NCBI RefSeq assembly: GCF_002211305.1
Contig: NZ_LOKW01000027.1
Location: 186,001-250,000 of the forward strand
From: Rhizobium sp. R634
GTDB taxonomy: Bacteria > Pseudomonadota > Alphaproteobacteria > Rhizobiales > Rhizobiaceae
Length of the DNA: 64,000 nucleotides
Direction of reading: 5' to 3'
Each line of letters opens with the position of its first letter. Positions within the stretch are counted from its first letter, which is position 1. This document shows, piece after piece, positions 50,215-59,979 of this stretch. Both the position numbers and the translations under genes were made by a program. The notes beneath the pieces were generated by a model. The model was not told the origin of the DNA, did no database searches, and worked only from the letters and a program-made list of their open reading frames with translations.

Positions 50215-52161
50215 ATGCTGAGCCGTAAAGCCATCCTAGCCGCAGCCACATGTCTTTCGCTCTTTTCGATGGTTCCCGCCGTCGAAGCACAGAACGAACG
50301 CACACTCAGCGAAGCGCCGGCCCAGAGCGGACCCGTCAGCATCACCTTCGATCGCGCGGAGGCCAAATATGCCATCGGTGAAGTCGTCGGCCTCTTCATC
50401 CAATCGAGCGAGAACGCCTATGTCACGGTGCTGAACGTCTCGCCGAACGGCGCCGTCGTGAAGCTCTTCCCGAACAAGTATCAGACCGATGCCCTCGTCG
50501 CCGCCGGCAAGCGCGTGCAGGTGCCGGATCCCGCAAGCGGCGCTAGGCTCCAGGTTTCCGGCCCCGTCGGCCAGGAGCAGATCAAGGTCTTCTACTCCTC
50601 AAAGCCTCTCACCATCTTCGCCGATCTCGGCGGCAGCGGCAGCGGCATGTTCCGCTCGATCGACGGCGGCATGGAAGCCGTTTCCCGTAGCCTGGAAGAA
50701 GCCCGCAGCCTCGGCACGAAGATCAGCAGCAAGACGCTGACACTGACGACGGTCGACAGCATGGGTGCCGTTCCGCCCGTCGCCGCAGCACCGGCCCCAG
50801 AGGCCAAACCCGCGCCGGTCGAACAGGCTGCAAAGCCGCCCGTTACCCCGACGAAACCCAAGGCTGCGCCGAAGCCGAAGCCTGTCGTGAAGCAGGACGT
50901 GGCCAAGAAGCCGGAGCCGGTGATCGAAAAGCCGAAGAAGCCGGCCCCGAAACCTGTCGAGCAGGCCACCTCGCAGCCGTCGAAGAAATACAAGATCGTC
51001 ACCAATCTGGCGCCCGGCCAGGAGCTTGCCGCCGACGAGCTGGAGCTGATCGGGCCCGCCACCGGCAGCACGTCCAACAGGCCGAAGCAATCATCGCAAT
51101 CCTATCAATCGTCCCAGTCATCCCAGACGAAGATCCCGAAACTGCCGATGCCGCAGATCAAGATGCCGCAATTCAAGCTTCCCGGCGGTTTCGGCATCAA
51201 GATGCCGCAGATAAATCTCGGCCGCTCGGCTGAGCCGCAGGCCGCCGGCGAAGGCGAAGAGATCGAGGTGGCCAATGCCGATACGCCCGTTTGCAACGCG
51301 CTTCTCGACAAGCTGAACGCCGCCGTCGCCGCCAAGGATATCAATGCCGCCGCGACCGAAGCCGATGCGATTGCGGTCAGCGCCGATTGCGGCCAGTTCC
51401 AGATTAACGCCCAGCGCCGCGTCGCCGCGCTGCGGCTTGCCGCAGCCCAGGAAATGATGGCTGCCGACAAGCCGGTCGCCGATTACGAGCCGCTGCTGGT
51501 CGCCGCCGACAGCCCGCAGGTGTTGTGGCAGGCTTCCGCCACGCTCGGCGAGATCTATTTCTCCGCACGCCGCTTTGCCGATGCCGCCGCCGATTACCAG
51601 CAGGCGATCGAAATCATCAAGAACGAGACCCGCACGCCGAAGGCGCCACCGGCAGAGACGATCTCCGATCTCATCCAGCGCGCCGCCCAGGCCCGCATCC
51701 TTGCCGCCAATCCGACGAGCGACAATCCTGAGGGCAGCTTCGTGCCGGCCGAGAAGGATCACCGCAGCGGCGTGCTCGGCGGCATCTATTCCGAGAATGT
51801 GCGCGGCATCGTGCCGGTATCCATCCCGGTCCCGATCACCTTCGATTTCGACAAGTCGACCTTCACCTCGATCGGCACGGAGGCTGCCCAGGAATTGCTG
51901 GAAGCGTTGAAGGAGCAGAATCCCGGCCGCATCATCCTGATCGGCCATACCGACCGGCGCGGCGGCGACGAATATAACCAGAAGCTCTCCCAGCGCCGCG
52001 CCCAGGCCGTCGCCGATTTTCTGAAGAAGAACGGCATCGACGCGACGATCGACGCGGAAGGCCGCGGCTCCTCCGAACCGGTGGACGTGACCGCGACCGC
52101 CAACCTCACCGAAGACGATATCGACGCGCTGAACCGCCGCGTCGAATGGCGCCGCGAGTAG
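50215..52161 (+). CDS. DUF4384-TPR-OmpA envelope protein
   Basis: The 648-aa protein has a signal peptide and a DUF4384-type domain (about residues 40-140; VGLFIQSSENAYVTVLNVSPNGAVVKLFPN). A long Pro/Lys/Ala-rich stalk (about residues 195-320) and a TPR-like middle (about residues 345-500) follow. The C-terminal OmpA domain (ITFDFDKSTFTSIG, ILIGHTDRRGGDEYNQKLSQRRAQAV) binds peptidoglycan. DUF4384 recurs in the two caspase genes that follow, linking them. GGGGGAGG precedes the ATG. Confidence 0.88.
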   Translation: MLSRKAILAAATCLSLFSMVPAVEAQNERTLSEAPAQSGPVSITFDRAEAKYAIGEVVGLFIQSSENAYVTVLNVSPNGAVVKLFPNKYQTDALVAAGKRVQVPDPASGARLQVSGPVGQEQIKVFYSSKPLTIFADLGGSGSGMFRSIDGGMEAVSRSLEEARSLGTKISSKTLTLTTVDSMGAVPPVAAAPAPEAKPAPVEQAAKPPVTPTKPKAAPKPKPVVKQDVAKKPEPVIEKPKKPAPKPVEQATSQPSKKYKIVTNLAPGQELAADELELIGPATGSTSNRPKQSSQSYQSSQSSQTKIPKLPMPQIKMPQFKLPGGFGIKMPQINLGRSAEPQAAGEGEEIEVANADTPVCNALLDKLNAAVAAKDINAAATEADAIAVSADCGQFQINAQRRVAALRLAAAQEMMAADKPVADYEPLLVAADSPQVLWQASATLGEIYFSARRFADAAADYQQAIEIIKNETRTPKAPPAETISDLIQRAAQARILAANPTSDNPEGSFVPAEKDHRSGVLGGIYSENVRGIVPVSIPVPITFDFDKSTFTSIGTEAAQELLEALKEQNPGRIILIGHTDRRGGDEYNQKLSQRRAQAVADFLKKNGIDATIDAEGRGSSEPVDVTATANLTEDDIDALNRRVEWRRE

Positions 52162-52183
52162 CCGGGCGAGGGGAGGTTTGGCC

Positions 52184-53800
52184 ATGTCCGCATCCCGTTC
52201 CATGGCCGCAGCACTTGCTCTTCTTGCCATGACGGCGACCGGCGGCCTGGCGAGGACGATCGAAGCTCCCTCACGCGGCGCCGTCAGGGCCGTGCTGATC
52301 GGCATCGACCTTTACCGCAACGTCCCGCCGCTGCATGGCGCCGTCGCCGATGCCGAGGATCTGTCGCTGTCGCTGCGCTCAGTCGGCGTCGAGGACATGA
52401 CCGTGCTGAAGAATGGCGCGGCCGATCGCAAGGGCATCTTCCGGGCGATCGCATCCGTTACTGAACGGGCCGAGGAGGGCGATCTTGTTGTCCTCGGCAT
52501 TGCCGGCCATGGCTCGAGCGAGCCGGAGAGGGTCAAGGGCTCGAAGCCGAGCGGCCGCGACGAGGTCTATGTGCTTGCCGGTTTCGACACACGCCTGCCG
52601 GGATCGCGCGAGCGCATCTTCGGCGACGAATTCAAGGTGCTGATCCACAAGCTGGAAGCCAAGGGCGCCGATGTGCTCTTCATCGCCGATACCTGCCATG
52701 CCGGCGGCATGACCCGCGACGTCGATCCGCGCGGCGCCGAGATCACCTGGCGGCAGGCGCCGTCCTACACGATCGAGGAAGACGATCTTGCGCCGATTTC
52801 GACCACGGCGGACGCACTTTCCACCGGCTTCGACTACCAGCGGCTGACTTTTCTCGGCGCCGTCGACGACAACACCAAATCACCGGAGATCACCATTCCC
52901 GGCATTCCCGTCAAACGCGGTGCGCTGAGCTATGCGACCGCCCGCGCCTTCGAAGGCGCCGCCGACCGGAACGGCGACGCCGCCGTCAGCCGCCGCGAAC
53001 TCTTCGAATATGTCCGCCAGTCGGTCTATCAGTTCACCGACCAGCGGCAAAACGTCTTTACCGAAAGCCCGCCGGGAAGCGATCTCGACCGCACCGTCGT
53101 CTATAGTTACGAAGGGGCGGGGGCGCAGGCGGCGGCGGAAAAGTCAAGCGTTCCGCCGCTGGCCGAGCCGGCACCGATCATGGTTGCAGCTCTCGGCTCA
53201 GAGCCGGTGCTGCAGGGAATCGAGCCTGCCATCACGCCGTTCAAGCTGGCGGATGGCGCGGACGCCGAACTGGTTTTCGATCCGCAAAAGCGCGAGGCGA
53301 TCGCCGGTGGCGATGTCGTCGCCTCCGGCGTCGGCGCCGGCGACATGCCTTTCGTCATCGACCGGATGGCCGCGCTCGACACGCTGAAGCGGCTCTCCGA
53401 GACAAGTCCGCAGACCGTGCGTGTGATGCCCTCCGATACCGTTCACCGCGAAGGCGAGCGCGTCGGCGTCACGGTTTCCGAACTGACAGGCCGCAAGCTC
53501 GTGCTGTTCGATATTACCGGCGATGGAACGGTGCAGTTCCTCTATCCCGGCGAAAGGGACGCCGATGCCGAGATGTCTGCGACCTTCGATCTCGATCTCT
53601 CCGTCGTCGCCCCCTTCGGCACGGACCTGCTTGTCGCCGTCACCGCTGAGAGGCCGATGCCCGAACTCGTGGAATTCCTGAAGCAGAACGACAGGCGCCG
53701 CACCGCCGGCAATATCGCCAAACGCCTCGGCGAGTTGCTGCCCGAGGGCGCACGCGTCGGATTTACCGTCCTCTATACCTCCGCCGGAGCCAAGCTATGA
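52184..53800 (+). CDS. Exported caspase (peptidase C14) with EF-hand and DUF4384-like domain
   Basis: The 538-aa protein has a signal peptide and a caspase domain with catalytic His109 (GIAGHGS) and Cys171 (IADTCHAGGM). A canonical EF-hand loop (DRNGDAAVSRRE, residues 261-272) suggests calcium control as in metacaspases. The C-terminal 130 residues resemble DUF4384 (VHREGERVGVTVSELTGRKLVLFDI). The start is the ATG at 52184 with GGGGAGG before it. It overlaps the trypsin-caspase gene by four bases (ATGA). Confidence 0.87.
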   Translation: MSASRSMAAALALLAMTATGGLARTIEAPSRGAVRAVLIGIDLYRNVPPLHGAVADAEDLSLSLRSVGVEDMTVLKNGAADRKGIFRAIASVTERAEEGDLVVLGIAGHGSSEPERVKGSKPSGRDEVYVLAGFDTRLPGSRERIFGDEFKVLIHKLEAKGADVLFIADTCHAGGMTRDVDPRGAEITWRQAPSYTIEEDDLAPISTTADALSTGFDYQRLTFLGAVDDNTKSPEITIPGIPVKRGALSYATARAFEGAADRNGDAAVSRRELFEYVRQSVYQFTDQRQNVFTESPPGSDLDRTVVYSYEGAGAQAAAEKSSVPPLAEPAPIMVAALGSEPVLQGIEPAITPFKLADGADAELVFDPQKREAIAGGDVVASGVGAGDMPFVIDRMAALDTLKRLSETSPQTVRVMPSDTVHREGERVGVTVSELTGRKLVLFDITGDGTVQFLYPGERDADAEMSATFDLDLSVVAPFGTDLLVAVTAERPMPELVEFLKQNDRRRTAGNIAKRLGELLPEGARVGFTVLYTSAGAKL

Positions 53801-56301
53801 GCACGTCGATCAGCAGCATCCTCAACGTTGCGGCCGCCCTTCTGCTTCTGGCCTCTCCTGTCCTTGCGCAGCAGGATACGGATTTCGCCGGCGAGGATGG
53901 CGGGCGCGTCATCGGCGGCCAGGCGGCAAGGAAGGGTGAATGGCCCTGGCAGGTGAAGATCCTGGCCCCCGATCCCGAACAGCGCGGTCGCTTCGGCGGC
54001 CATTGCGGCGGCTCGCTGATCGCGCCGCGCTGGATATTGACAGCTGCCCATTGCGTCACCAGCGGCCGTTCCGGCAAGCAGGATCTCTTCGCCCGCGATC
54101 TGCTGATCGTCGAAGGCAAGTCGAAGATCGACAAGGTGATATCAGTCGACGGGCCCGACAAGCCGGGCCTTGCCGTGGAAAACGTCATCATCCACGAGGA
54201 TTTCGACCGCAAGGTCTTCGCCAACGACATCGCCCTCATCAAGCTTGCCCAGCCCGCCGTCTCGAAGCCTGCGCTCCTCGCCTCCGCCTCGGACGAGGCC
54301 GTGGAAACCGCCGGCCACACGGCCGTCGTCACCGGCTGGGGTTACACCAAGGCCGATCACGGCTGGGATGACAAATACCTGCCGACCGAGCTGCAGGAAG
54401 TCGAGCTGCCGATCGTCTCGCGCGAGGACTGCCGCGCCGCCTATCGCGAGAGCTCGATGCGGATGAACCCTATCGACGAGCGCAATGTCTGCGCCGGCTA
54501 CGCCGAAGGCGGAAAGGATGCCTGCCAGGGTGACAGCGGCGGTCCGCTAGTCGCCCAGCGTCCCGACAAGAAATGGATCCAACTCGGCGTCGTCAGCTGG
54601 GGTGCGGGCTGCGCCGAGGCCGAACATTACGGCGTCTACACCCGCGTCGCCGCCTTCCGCGGCTGGATCGCCGCAAAGACCGATGGCGACGTGCCCGATG
54701 TCGAAGGACCCGTTGCCGACGAGCAGGTCGCGTCTACCAACACCGGCGCCGGCACGAATAAGAAGCCATCCGGGGAGAAACTGGCCAACCTCACCATCAC
54801 CGCCCCGCCCGCCGGCGATACGACGCCTGCCGGAACGACGAAAACGCCCACCGCTGACAAGCCCGTCACAAACGAACCTGCCGTCCAGCCCCCTGTCGTC
54901 GAGACTCCGACGATCCAGAGCTCGCCCGGCGACCGCGCGCTGCTGATCGGCATCGACGATTACGAAATGCGCGAGGCGAAGCTGATCGGGTCCGCCAGCG
55001 ACGTGAAGGCCATGCAGATCTTCCTCGTCAAGACGCTCGGCTACCGTCCGGAGCAGGTCCATGTCCTGACCAACCGCAAGGCGACACGTGAGGCGATCCT
55101 TGCCGAAATCGACGACTGGCTGGTGCGCCAATCGCAATCCGGCAGCCGCGTCTTTCTCTATTTCAGCGGCCAGGGGTCGGAGGAAATGGGCGCGGAAGCA
55201 ACGACCAGCCCGACGCTCGTCGCAGCCGATGCCAAGCTGGTGCGCGAGGGCGGCAAGGTGACCGTCACCAACCAGATCCGGGAAACGGAAATCGCCGCGC
55301 GGCTGAACAGCCTCAAGGACCGCCGCGTCACGCTGCTGATCGACGCCTGCCATGTCGGCCCCGGCAGCCGCAGCGCGGTGGCCGCGCCGAACGACGGAAC
55401 CGTGCGGTGCCTTGGCCCAGCGCTGGCCGGGCTCGAACCCCCGAACAAGTCAGGCAAGGAAGCCAAATTCTCCTTTGGCGGTGAATCGGCGATGGTCTGG
55501 TCGGCCGTCAATTCAGGCCAGTGGGCGCTCGTCGATCAGGAAGCCAAGCCGCCGCTCGGCGTCTTCACCCGCCGCTTCATCGAAGGCGTGCAGGAAGGCG
55601 TAGCGCGCGCATCGGACAAGCCGAATGTCAGCAATGCGGCGCTTCTCGACTACGTCCGGCGCAAATCCGACGAATATTGCCGGGCGCATGCCGAGGACTG
55701 CCGCTTCACGCCGGTGCCGCAATTCTACGGCCTGCCGGATGCGCTCGGCCGCGACGTCGTCACCGGCGAAGAGGCGAAGACGCCGGTCGCCGCCGTCGAG
55801 AACACATTGAAGAGCGACAACGAGGCGGGTGTTGCCGTCGACGTGCTGCCCGGCACCACCGTCAGCATCGGTGACAAGGTGGCGATGCGCGTCTCCACGA
55901 AGAAACCCGGTTATCTCATTTTGGTCGATATCGACGCGGCGGGAAAACTGACGCAGCTTTATCCGAATAAGCGCTCGATGGGCCTGAAGCCGAACGCCAA
56001 GGGCGGCGACAACCGGCTCGATCCGGCAAGGCCGGTCGTCGTGCCGGATGCGCGCAACCCCTATATCGGCTTCGAATATCAGGTGGAGGGGCCGGCCGGC
56101 GTCGGCATGGTCGTTGCCATTCTCAGCGACAAGCCGATCGAAGTGCTCGACCTGCCCGATGTGCCGACACCGCTCGTCGGCCAGCGCGCCGCCTTCAACT
56201 ATGTCTACGACCTTGCCCGAAGTCTCAGGATCGTCGGCGACGACGAGACGGGCGCCCGGGGCAAATGGTCGTTCGATTCCAAATTCTATCGTATCCGTTG
56301 A
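53797..56301 (+). CDS. Exported trypsin-like protease fused to an apparently inactive caspase domain
   Basis: The 834-aa protein has a signal peptide, then a chymotrypsin-fold protease (RVIGGQ..WPWQV activation end, His85 in TAAHC, Asp144 in NDIALIKL, Ser247 in GDSGGPL). Asp241 at the S1 position predicts cleavage after Arg/Lys. After a Thr/Pro-rich linker (about residues 300-375) comes a caspase domain. There the catalytic His motif reads FSGQG (Gln459), although Cys518 (LIDACHVG) remains, so it is probably non-catalytic. A DUF4384-type C-terminus follows. It is flanked by the active caspase gene (ATGA overlap) and the serpin gene, 13 bases on. Confidence 0.9.
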   Translation: MSTSISSILNVAAALLLLASPVLAQQDTDFAGEDGGRVIGGQAARKGEWPWQVKILAPDPEQRGRFGGHCGGSLIAPRWILTAAHCVTSGRSGKQDLFARDLLIVEGKSKIDKVISVDGPDKPGLAVENVIIHEDFDRKVFANDIALIKLAQPAVSKPALLASASDEAVETAGHTAVVTGWGYTKADHGWDDKYLPTELQEVELPIVSREDCRAAYRESSMRMNPIDERNVCAGYAEGGKDACQGDSGGPLVAQRPDKKWIQLGVVSWGAGCAEAEHYGVYTRVAAFRGWIAAKTDGDVPDVEGPVADEQVASTNTGAGTNKKPSGEKLANLTITAPPAGDTTPAGTTKTPTADKPVTNEPAVQPPVVETPTIQSSPGDRALLIGIDDYEMREAKLIGSASDVKAMQIFLVKTLGYRPEQVHVLTNRKATREAILAEIDDWLVRQSQSGSRVFLYFSGQGSEEMGAEATTSPTLVAADAKLVREGGKVTVTNQIRETEIAARLNSLKDRRVTLLIDACHVGPGSRSAVAAPNDGTVRCLGPALAGLEPPNKSGKEAKFSFGGESAMVWSAVNSGQWALVDQEAKPPLGVFTRRFIEGVQEGVARASDKPNVSNAALLDYVRRKSDEYCRAHAEDCRFTPVPQFYGLPDALGRDVVTGEEAKTPVAAVENTLKSDNEAGVAVDVLPGTTVSIGDKVAMRVSTKKPGYLILVDIDAAGKLTQLYPNKRSMGLKPNAKGGDNRLDPARPVVVPDARNPYIGFEYQVEGPAGVGMVVAILSDKPIEVLDLPDVPTPLVGQRAAFNYVYDLARSLRIVGDDETGARGKWSFDSKFYRIR

Positions 56302-56314
56302 AGAGGAGGGAGCC

Positions 56315-57496
56315 ATGTCGAAATCCATCCTTCTGGCGGGTCTTGCCGCTTCGCTGATGGCGCTTGCCCCGGCCGCTCATGCAGGCGAGGCCGCCGACAG
56401 CAAGGCGATCCTTGCCGCGCAGGCCGGGCTTGCCGTCGACCTCATCGACCGCACGCTGGCGAAGGAAGGGGCGGCGAACATCATGGTATCGCCGGCAAGC
56501 CTGACCGCCGCCCTCGGCCTGGCGGCCCTCGGCGCCTCCGGGGAAGGCAAGGCGGCGATTGCCAAAGGCCTCGGCTTCGGAGCCGAGGTGAAGGGACCGG
56601 AGAAGGTGCTCGACGCGATGAACCCTGAGAAGCCGGCCGCCGACGCGCCGCTGGCGACGGGCGCCGCGATCGTTTTTGACGACAAGCTGGTGCTCGTGCC
56701 CGATGCCCTCTCCATGCTCGCCGACCACCACATCAAGCCCTCGATCGAGGATCTGGACGGACCGAAATCCGTCGAGCGCATCAACGCCTGGGTGAGCCAG
56801 ACGACGCGCGGCGCCATTCCCGCCATCCTGGAATCGCCGCCCGGCGGCGGCTTCGTCAGCCTCGGCGCGCTCTCCTTCAAGGCGCGCTGGAAAACCGCCT
56901 TCGAAAAGGAAAGCCCGGCGGCGCCCTTCCGGCGTCCCGATGGCTCGACGATCCAGGTGCCGATGATGCATCTTGCTGGCGACGGGCAGAAATTCCGCTT
57001 CGACGACAATTTCGCCGCCGTCGATCTCGTCTATGCGGGCGAAACCTATCGCATGGTCGTCATTGCGGCACGCACCGGCAAGGGCGTCGATGCCTCCGAC
57101 CTGAAGGTGCTCTCCTCCTGGCTTCAGGGCGAAAAATTCGAGGCCGCCAAGGGCGAAATCTTCCTCCCCCGCTTTTCGCTGAATGACGGCCGTGATTTGA
57201 TGCCTATACTCAATGCGATGGGACTGGCGCCCGAAAAGGCCAAGGACGCGGCTTTTCCAGGGTTCACCAAGGAAAACATCAGCTTGTCGCGCGTCCTGCA
57301 GAAGACCATGATCAAGGTGGACGAAAACGGCACGGAAGCGGCAGCGGCAACGGCTGTCGTCACCGAGCGAAGCATAGATCCGAAACTGGTGCGCGTGACG
57401 GCCGATGCCCGTTTCGCCTTCGCGCTTCGGGATACGAGGAGCGGCCTCCTCTTGGCCGCGGGCCTGATCGGCGATCCGCTTCTGGCAGGTGAATAA
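56315..57496 (+). CDS. Serpin (serine protease inhibitor)
   Basis: The 393-aa protein has a signal peptide and the serpin fold. Its reactive-loop hinge GTEAAAATAVV (Gly339 as P15) has the small-residue pattern needed for inhibition by loop insertion. By standard numbering the scissile region is TERS, placing Arg352 at or next to P1, a good match to the Arg/Lys specificity predicted for the trypsin encoded just upstream. AGGAGGG precedes the ATG. Bacterial serpins are rare, and its place directly after a protease gene suggests it protects the cell from that protease. Confidence 0.88.
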   Translation: MSKSILLAGLAASLMALAPAAHAGEAADSKAILAAQAGLAVDLIDRTLAKEGAANIMVSPASLTAALGLAALGASGEGKAAIAKGLGFGAEVKGPEKVLDAMNPEKPAADAPLATGAAIVFDDKLVLVPDALSMLADHHIKPSIEDLDGPKSVERINAWVSQTTRGAIPAILESPPGGGFVSLGALSFKARWKTAFEKESPAAPFRRPDGSTIQVPMMHLAGDGQKFRFDDNFAAVDLVYAGETYRMVVIAARTGKGVDASDLKVLSSWLQGEKFEAAKGEIFLPRFSLNDGRDLMPILNAMGLAPEKAKDAAFPGFTKENISLSRVLQKTMIKVDENGTEAAAATAVVTERSIDPKLVRVTADARFAFALRDTRSGLLLAAGLIGDPLLAGE

Positions 57497-57532
57497 AATT
57501 CGGTTTCATGATGATCGCAGGGGGACACGTGC

Positions 57533-59938
57533 ATGAGAAGTGATCTGATCGCCCGCTACACGATCGGCGAGCCGGTCTATGAGAACGAGTTCATCGTCTA
57601 TCCCGCTCAGGACAAGCGGATGGACCACGCGGTCTTCATCGTCACGCCCGACGTGGCGTTGAAACTGGACAAGGCCCGGTTCGAGCGGGTCTGGACCTCC
57701 ATCAACGAGGCCAAATCGCTGACCGCCCGGCGCTTCGTCGAAATCGAGGACCTCATCCCGCCGTCCCCGGAAGACGACAATTTCTACATCGTCGAAAAGC
57801 GGCCGTCGAAGACGCTGCACCAGTATCTCGACGAAGTGGAAATGGTCGCCCATGATCGCGCCGTCGAAATCGGCCGCCATATCCTCGAAGGTCTGGCGAC
57901 GCTGCACGGCGCGGGTTACGCCCACAATGCGCTGACCGACCAGTGCATCTATGTGTCGGAGGATTATTCGGGCCTCTCGGTCAGGATCGGCAATCTGCAC
58001 CTGATCTCGAAGATCGGCGAGCACATCATCCCGCCCTATGTGCCGGAATTCGGCGCGCCGGAGATTTATGCGAGCGGCACCTTTTCCGCCTCCGCCGCGC
58101 TCGATATCTATGCGATGGGCATGATCGCCTACAAGCTCTTCCTGCCGCGGCAGACCTATGCCAGCGTCTTCGACAGCGTCATGGTCTGGGAGGATGAACA
58201 CCAGCGCGAGCAGAGCTGGAAGAACATTCACCTCGATCCTTCGAATGTCTTCCCGCGCCTCGACGTGCTGATCCCCGGCTTTCCCGAAGGGCTTGCCAGT
58301 CTGGTCGAAAGAATGCTGAGCCGCGACCCGGCGCAGCGGCCGCGCATGGGCGCCGATGCGCTCGGCGAATATACCCGCGTGACGACGGGCATCCAGCCGA
58401 TGAACTGGGATCCGCGCGGCGGCATGACCCAGCAGCCGGAGACGCCGAAGCCGAAGAAGTGGACGCCCGCCAAGATTTCCATGGTCGCAGCCCTGCTTCT
58501 GATCTGCATCGGCGTGGGCATCGTCACTGTCCCGAAGCTGCTGGCGCCGGACCCGAAGCTCGTCGCCGATGTCGGCGTCTGGAAGAAGGAGGCCGAAAGC
58601 CGCCGGGAAAAGGCGATCGCCGCCAAGGCGCCGGAGCGTCCCTCCGGGGACGAGGCGAAGCTTTCCTATGACGCCGGCGCCTCGGCGCTGACCTCGGCCG
58701 ATGCCCTGCTGAAGGACGAAGACTATGAACAGGCGCTGCCGGGCTACCAGAAGGCCGCCATCAGCCTCGGCAAGGCGCTGATCGCCATTTCGAAGGAAAA
58801 TGCCGAGAAATCGAAAGCCGCAGCCTCCGCCGCGGGCGGCGAAAGGGCCCCCGCTTTCGCCGAGGCCGACAAGAAGATGCAGGCTGCCGCCGAGAGCGCC
58901 AGCGCCCAGCAGATGCACGGGGCGGTCGGCGGCTACGACACGGCGAAGACATCCTTCGACGACCTCGCCAAGGCGCTGACCGCCCTGGCCTCCGCGGAGA
59001 AAGACGCAGCTACGAAGCGTGACACCGCCGCCCGCATCGGCGCCGGCGAAGGCCCCGAGTTCACCAAGGCGAACGGGCTGATGACCGACGCCAAGGCGAA
59101 GGCCGAGCAATGGCAGACGCCGGCGGCCACCGCGGGTTATGGCGACGCCAGCAAGCTGTTCGACGCCTTGATTGCCGATATCATGGCGGCGAAGGACGAG
59201 GCGACGGCGCTGAAGCAGAAGGTCGCCGATCTCTACACCTCGATCTCGACCCGCGCCGGCGCCGCCGATCCGACGCTTGCCGCAATCCAGCCGAAGCTCG
59301 GCGAAGCCGACGGCCACTACTCCGCGGAGGCCTATAAGCTGGCGATCGCGGGTTATCAGCCGATCCTTGCCGATCTCGAAGCACTGTCGGCGAAGGGCTT
59401 CTGCCCGGTTTCACCGAAACTTGCCTTCGAAACCGTTCCGGCCGGAAGTTATTCGCTGGAGAATGTCCGGCTGATGACCTCCTCGCTGAAGGAGCTCGGC
59501 GGGATGCTCGGCGTTGCCGATGGCGCCGTGAAGGTCGAAAAATCCTTCTGCATGCAGACGCGGGCCGTCACCCGCGCGGAAATGGCGGAATACTATACCG
59601 CCAACTCCGATCCCGCCGCCGCCCAGGCCTATGCCGACAATCCGCAGCAGCCGGCCGACGACGTGCCGCTTGCCGAGGCGCAGAACTACACCGCCTGGCT
59701 GTCGAAGCAGCTGAACGCCCCCGTCCATCTGCCGTCGGCGACGGAATGGATGGCGAGTGCCGTCAATATCCCGACGGAAAAGCTGCCCGACAACGGCGAC
59801 ATCATCCTGCAATGGAGCGCCACCCCCTGCGAAGCCGGCGGCAACGTCGCCTTCATGGCGCAGGAAGGCTCAACCTTCGTCGTCTGCTCGGATGCTTCAG
59901 CGGGCGGGATTTTCCGGGTGACGGCTGAGCTGCGGTGA
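57533..59938 (+). CDS. Membrane pseudokinase with FGE/SUMF1-like extracytoplasmic domain
   Basis: The 801-aa protein starts with a protein-kinase-like domain (about residues 8-285). The catalytic loop HRD reads His131-Asn-Ala and DFG reads GNL, while APE (FGAPEIY) and DIYAMGMIAYKLF remain, so it is probably a pseudokinase. A membrane helix (about residues 315-335) leads to long alanine-rich helical repeats (about residues 340-620). The C-terminal formylglycine-generating-enzyme-like fold has SFCMQTRAVTRAEMAEYY and LPSATEWMAS, but most of the active site is hard to judge. It follows the serpin by 36 bases. The layout resembles type VI secretion PpkA/TagR signalling. Confidence 0.82.
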   Translation: MRSDLIARYTIGEPVYENEFIVYPAQDKRMDHAVFIVTPDVALKLDKARFERVWTSINEAKSLTARRFVEIEDLIPPSPEDDNFYIVEKRPSKTLHQYLDEVEMVAHDRAVEIGRHILEGLATLHGAGYAHNALTDQCIYVSEDYSGLSVRIGNLHLISKIGEHIIPPYVPEFGAPEIYASGTFSASAALDIYAMGMIAYKLFLPRQTYASVFDSVMVWEDEHQREQSWKNIHLDPSNVFPRLDVLIPGFPEGLASLVERMLSRDPAQRPRMGADALGEYTRVTTGIQPMNWDPRGGMTQQPETPKPKKWTPAKISMVAALLLICIGVGIVTVPKLLAPDPKLVADVGVWKKEAESRREKAIAAKAPERPSGDEAKLSYDAGASALTSADALLKDEDYEQALPGYQKAAISLGKALIAISKENAEKSKAAASAAGGERAPAFAEADKKMQAAAESASAQQMHGAVGGYDTAKTSFDDLAKALTALASAEKDAATKRDTAARIGAGEGPEFTKANGLMTDAKAKAEQWQTPAATAGYGDASKLFDALIADIMAAKDEATALKQKVADLYTSISTRAGAADPTLAAIQPKLGEADGHYSAEAYKLAIAGYQPILADLEALSAKGFCPVSPKLAFETVPAGSYSLENVRLMTSSLKELGGMLGVADGAVKVEKSFCMQTRAVTRAEMAEYYTANSDPAAAQAYADNPQQPADDVPLAEAQNYTAWLSKQLNAPVHLPSATEWMASAVNIPTEKLPDNGDIILQWSATPCEAGGNVAFMAQEGSTFVVCSDASAGGIFRVTAELR

Positions 59939-59979
59939 CGCATTTCGCAAGAGCCCCAGTTTGGAGCATCAGTTTGCCC

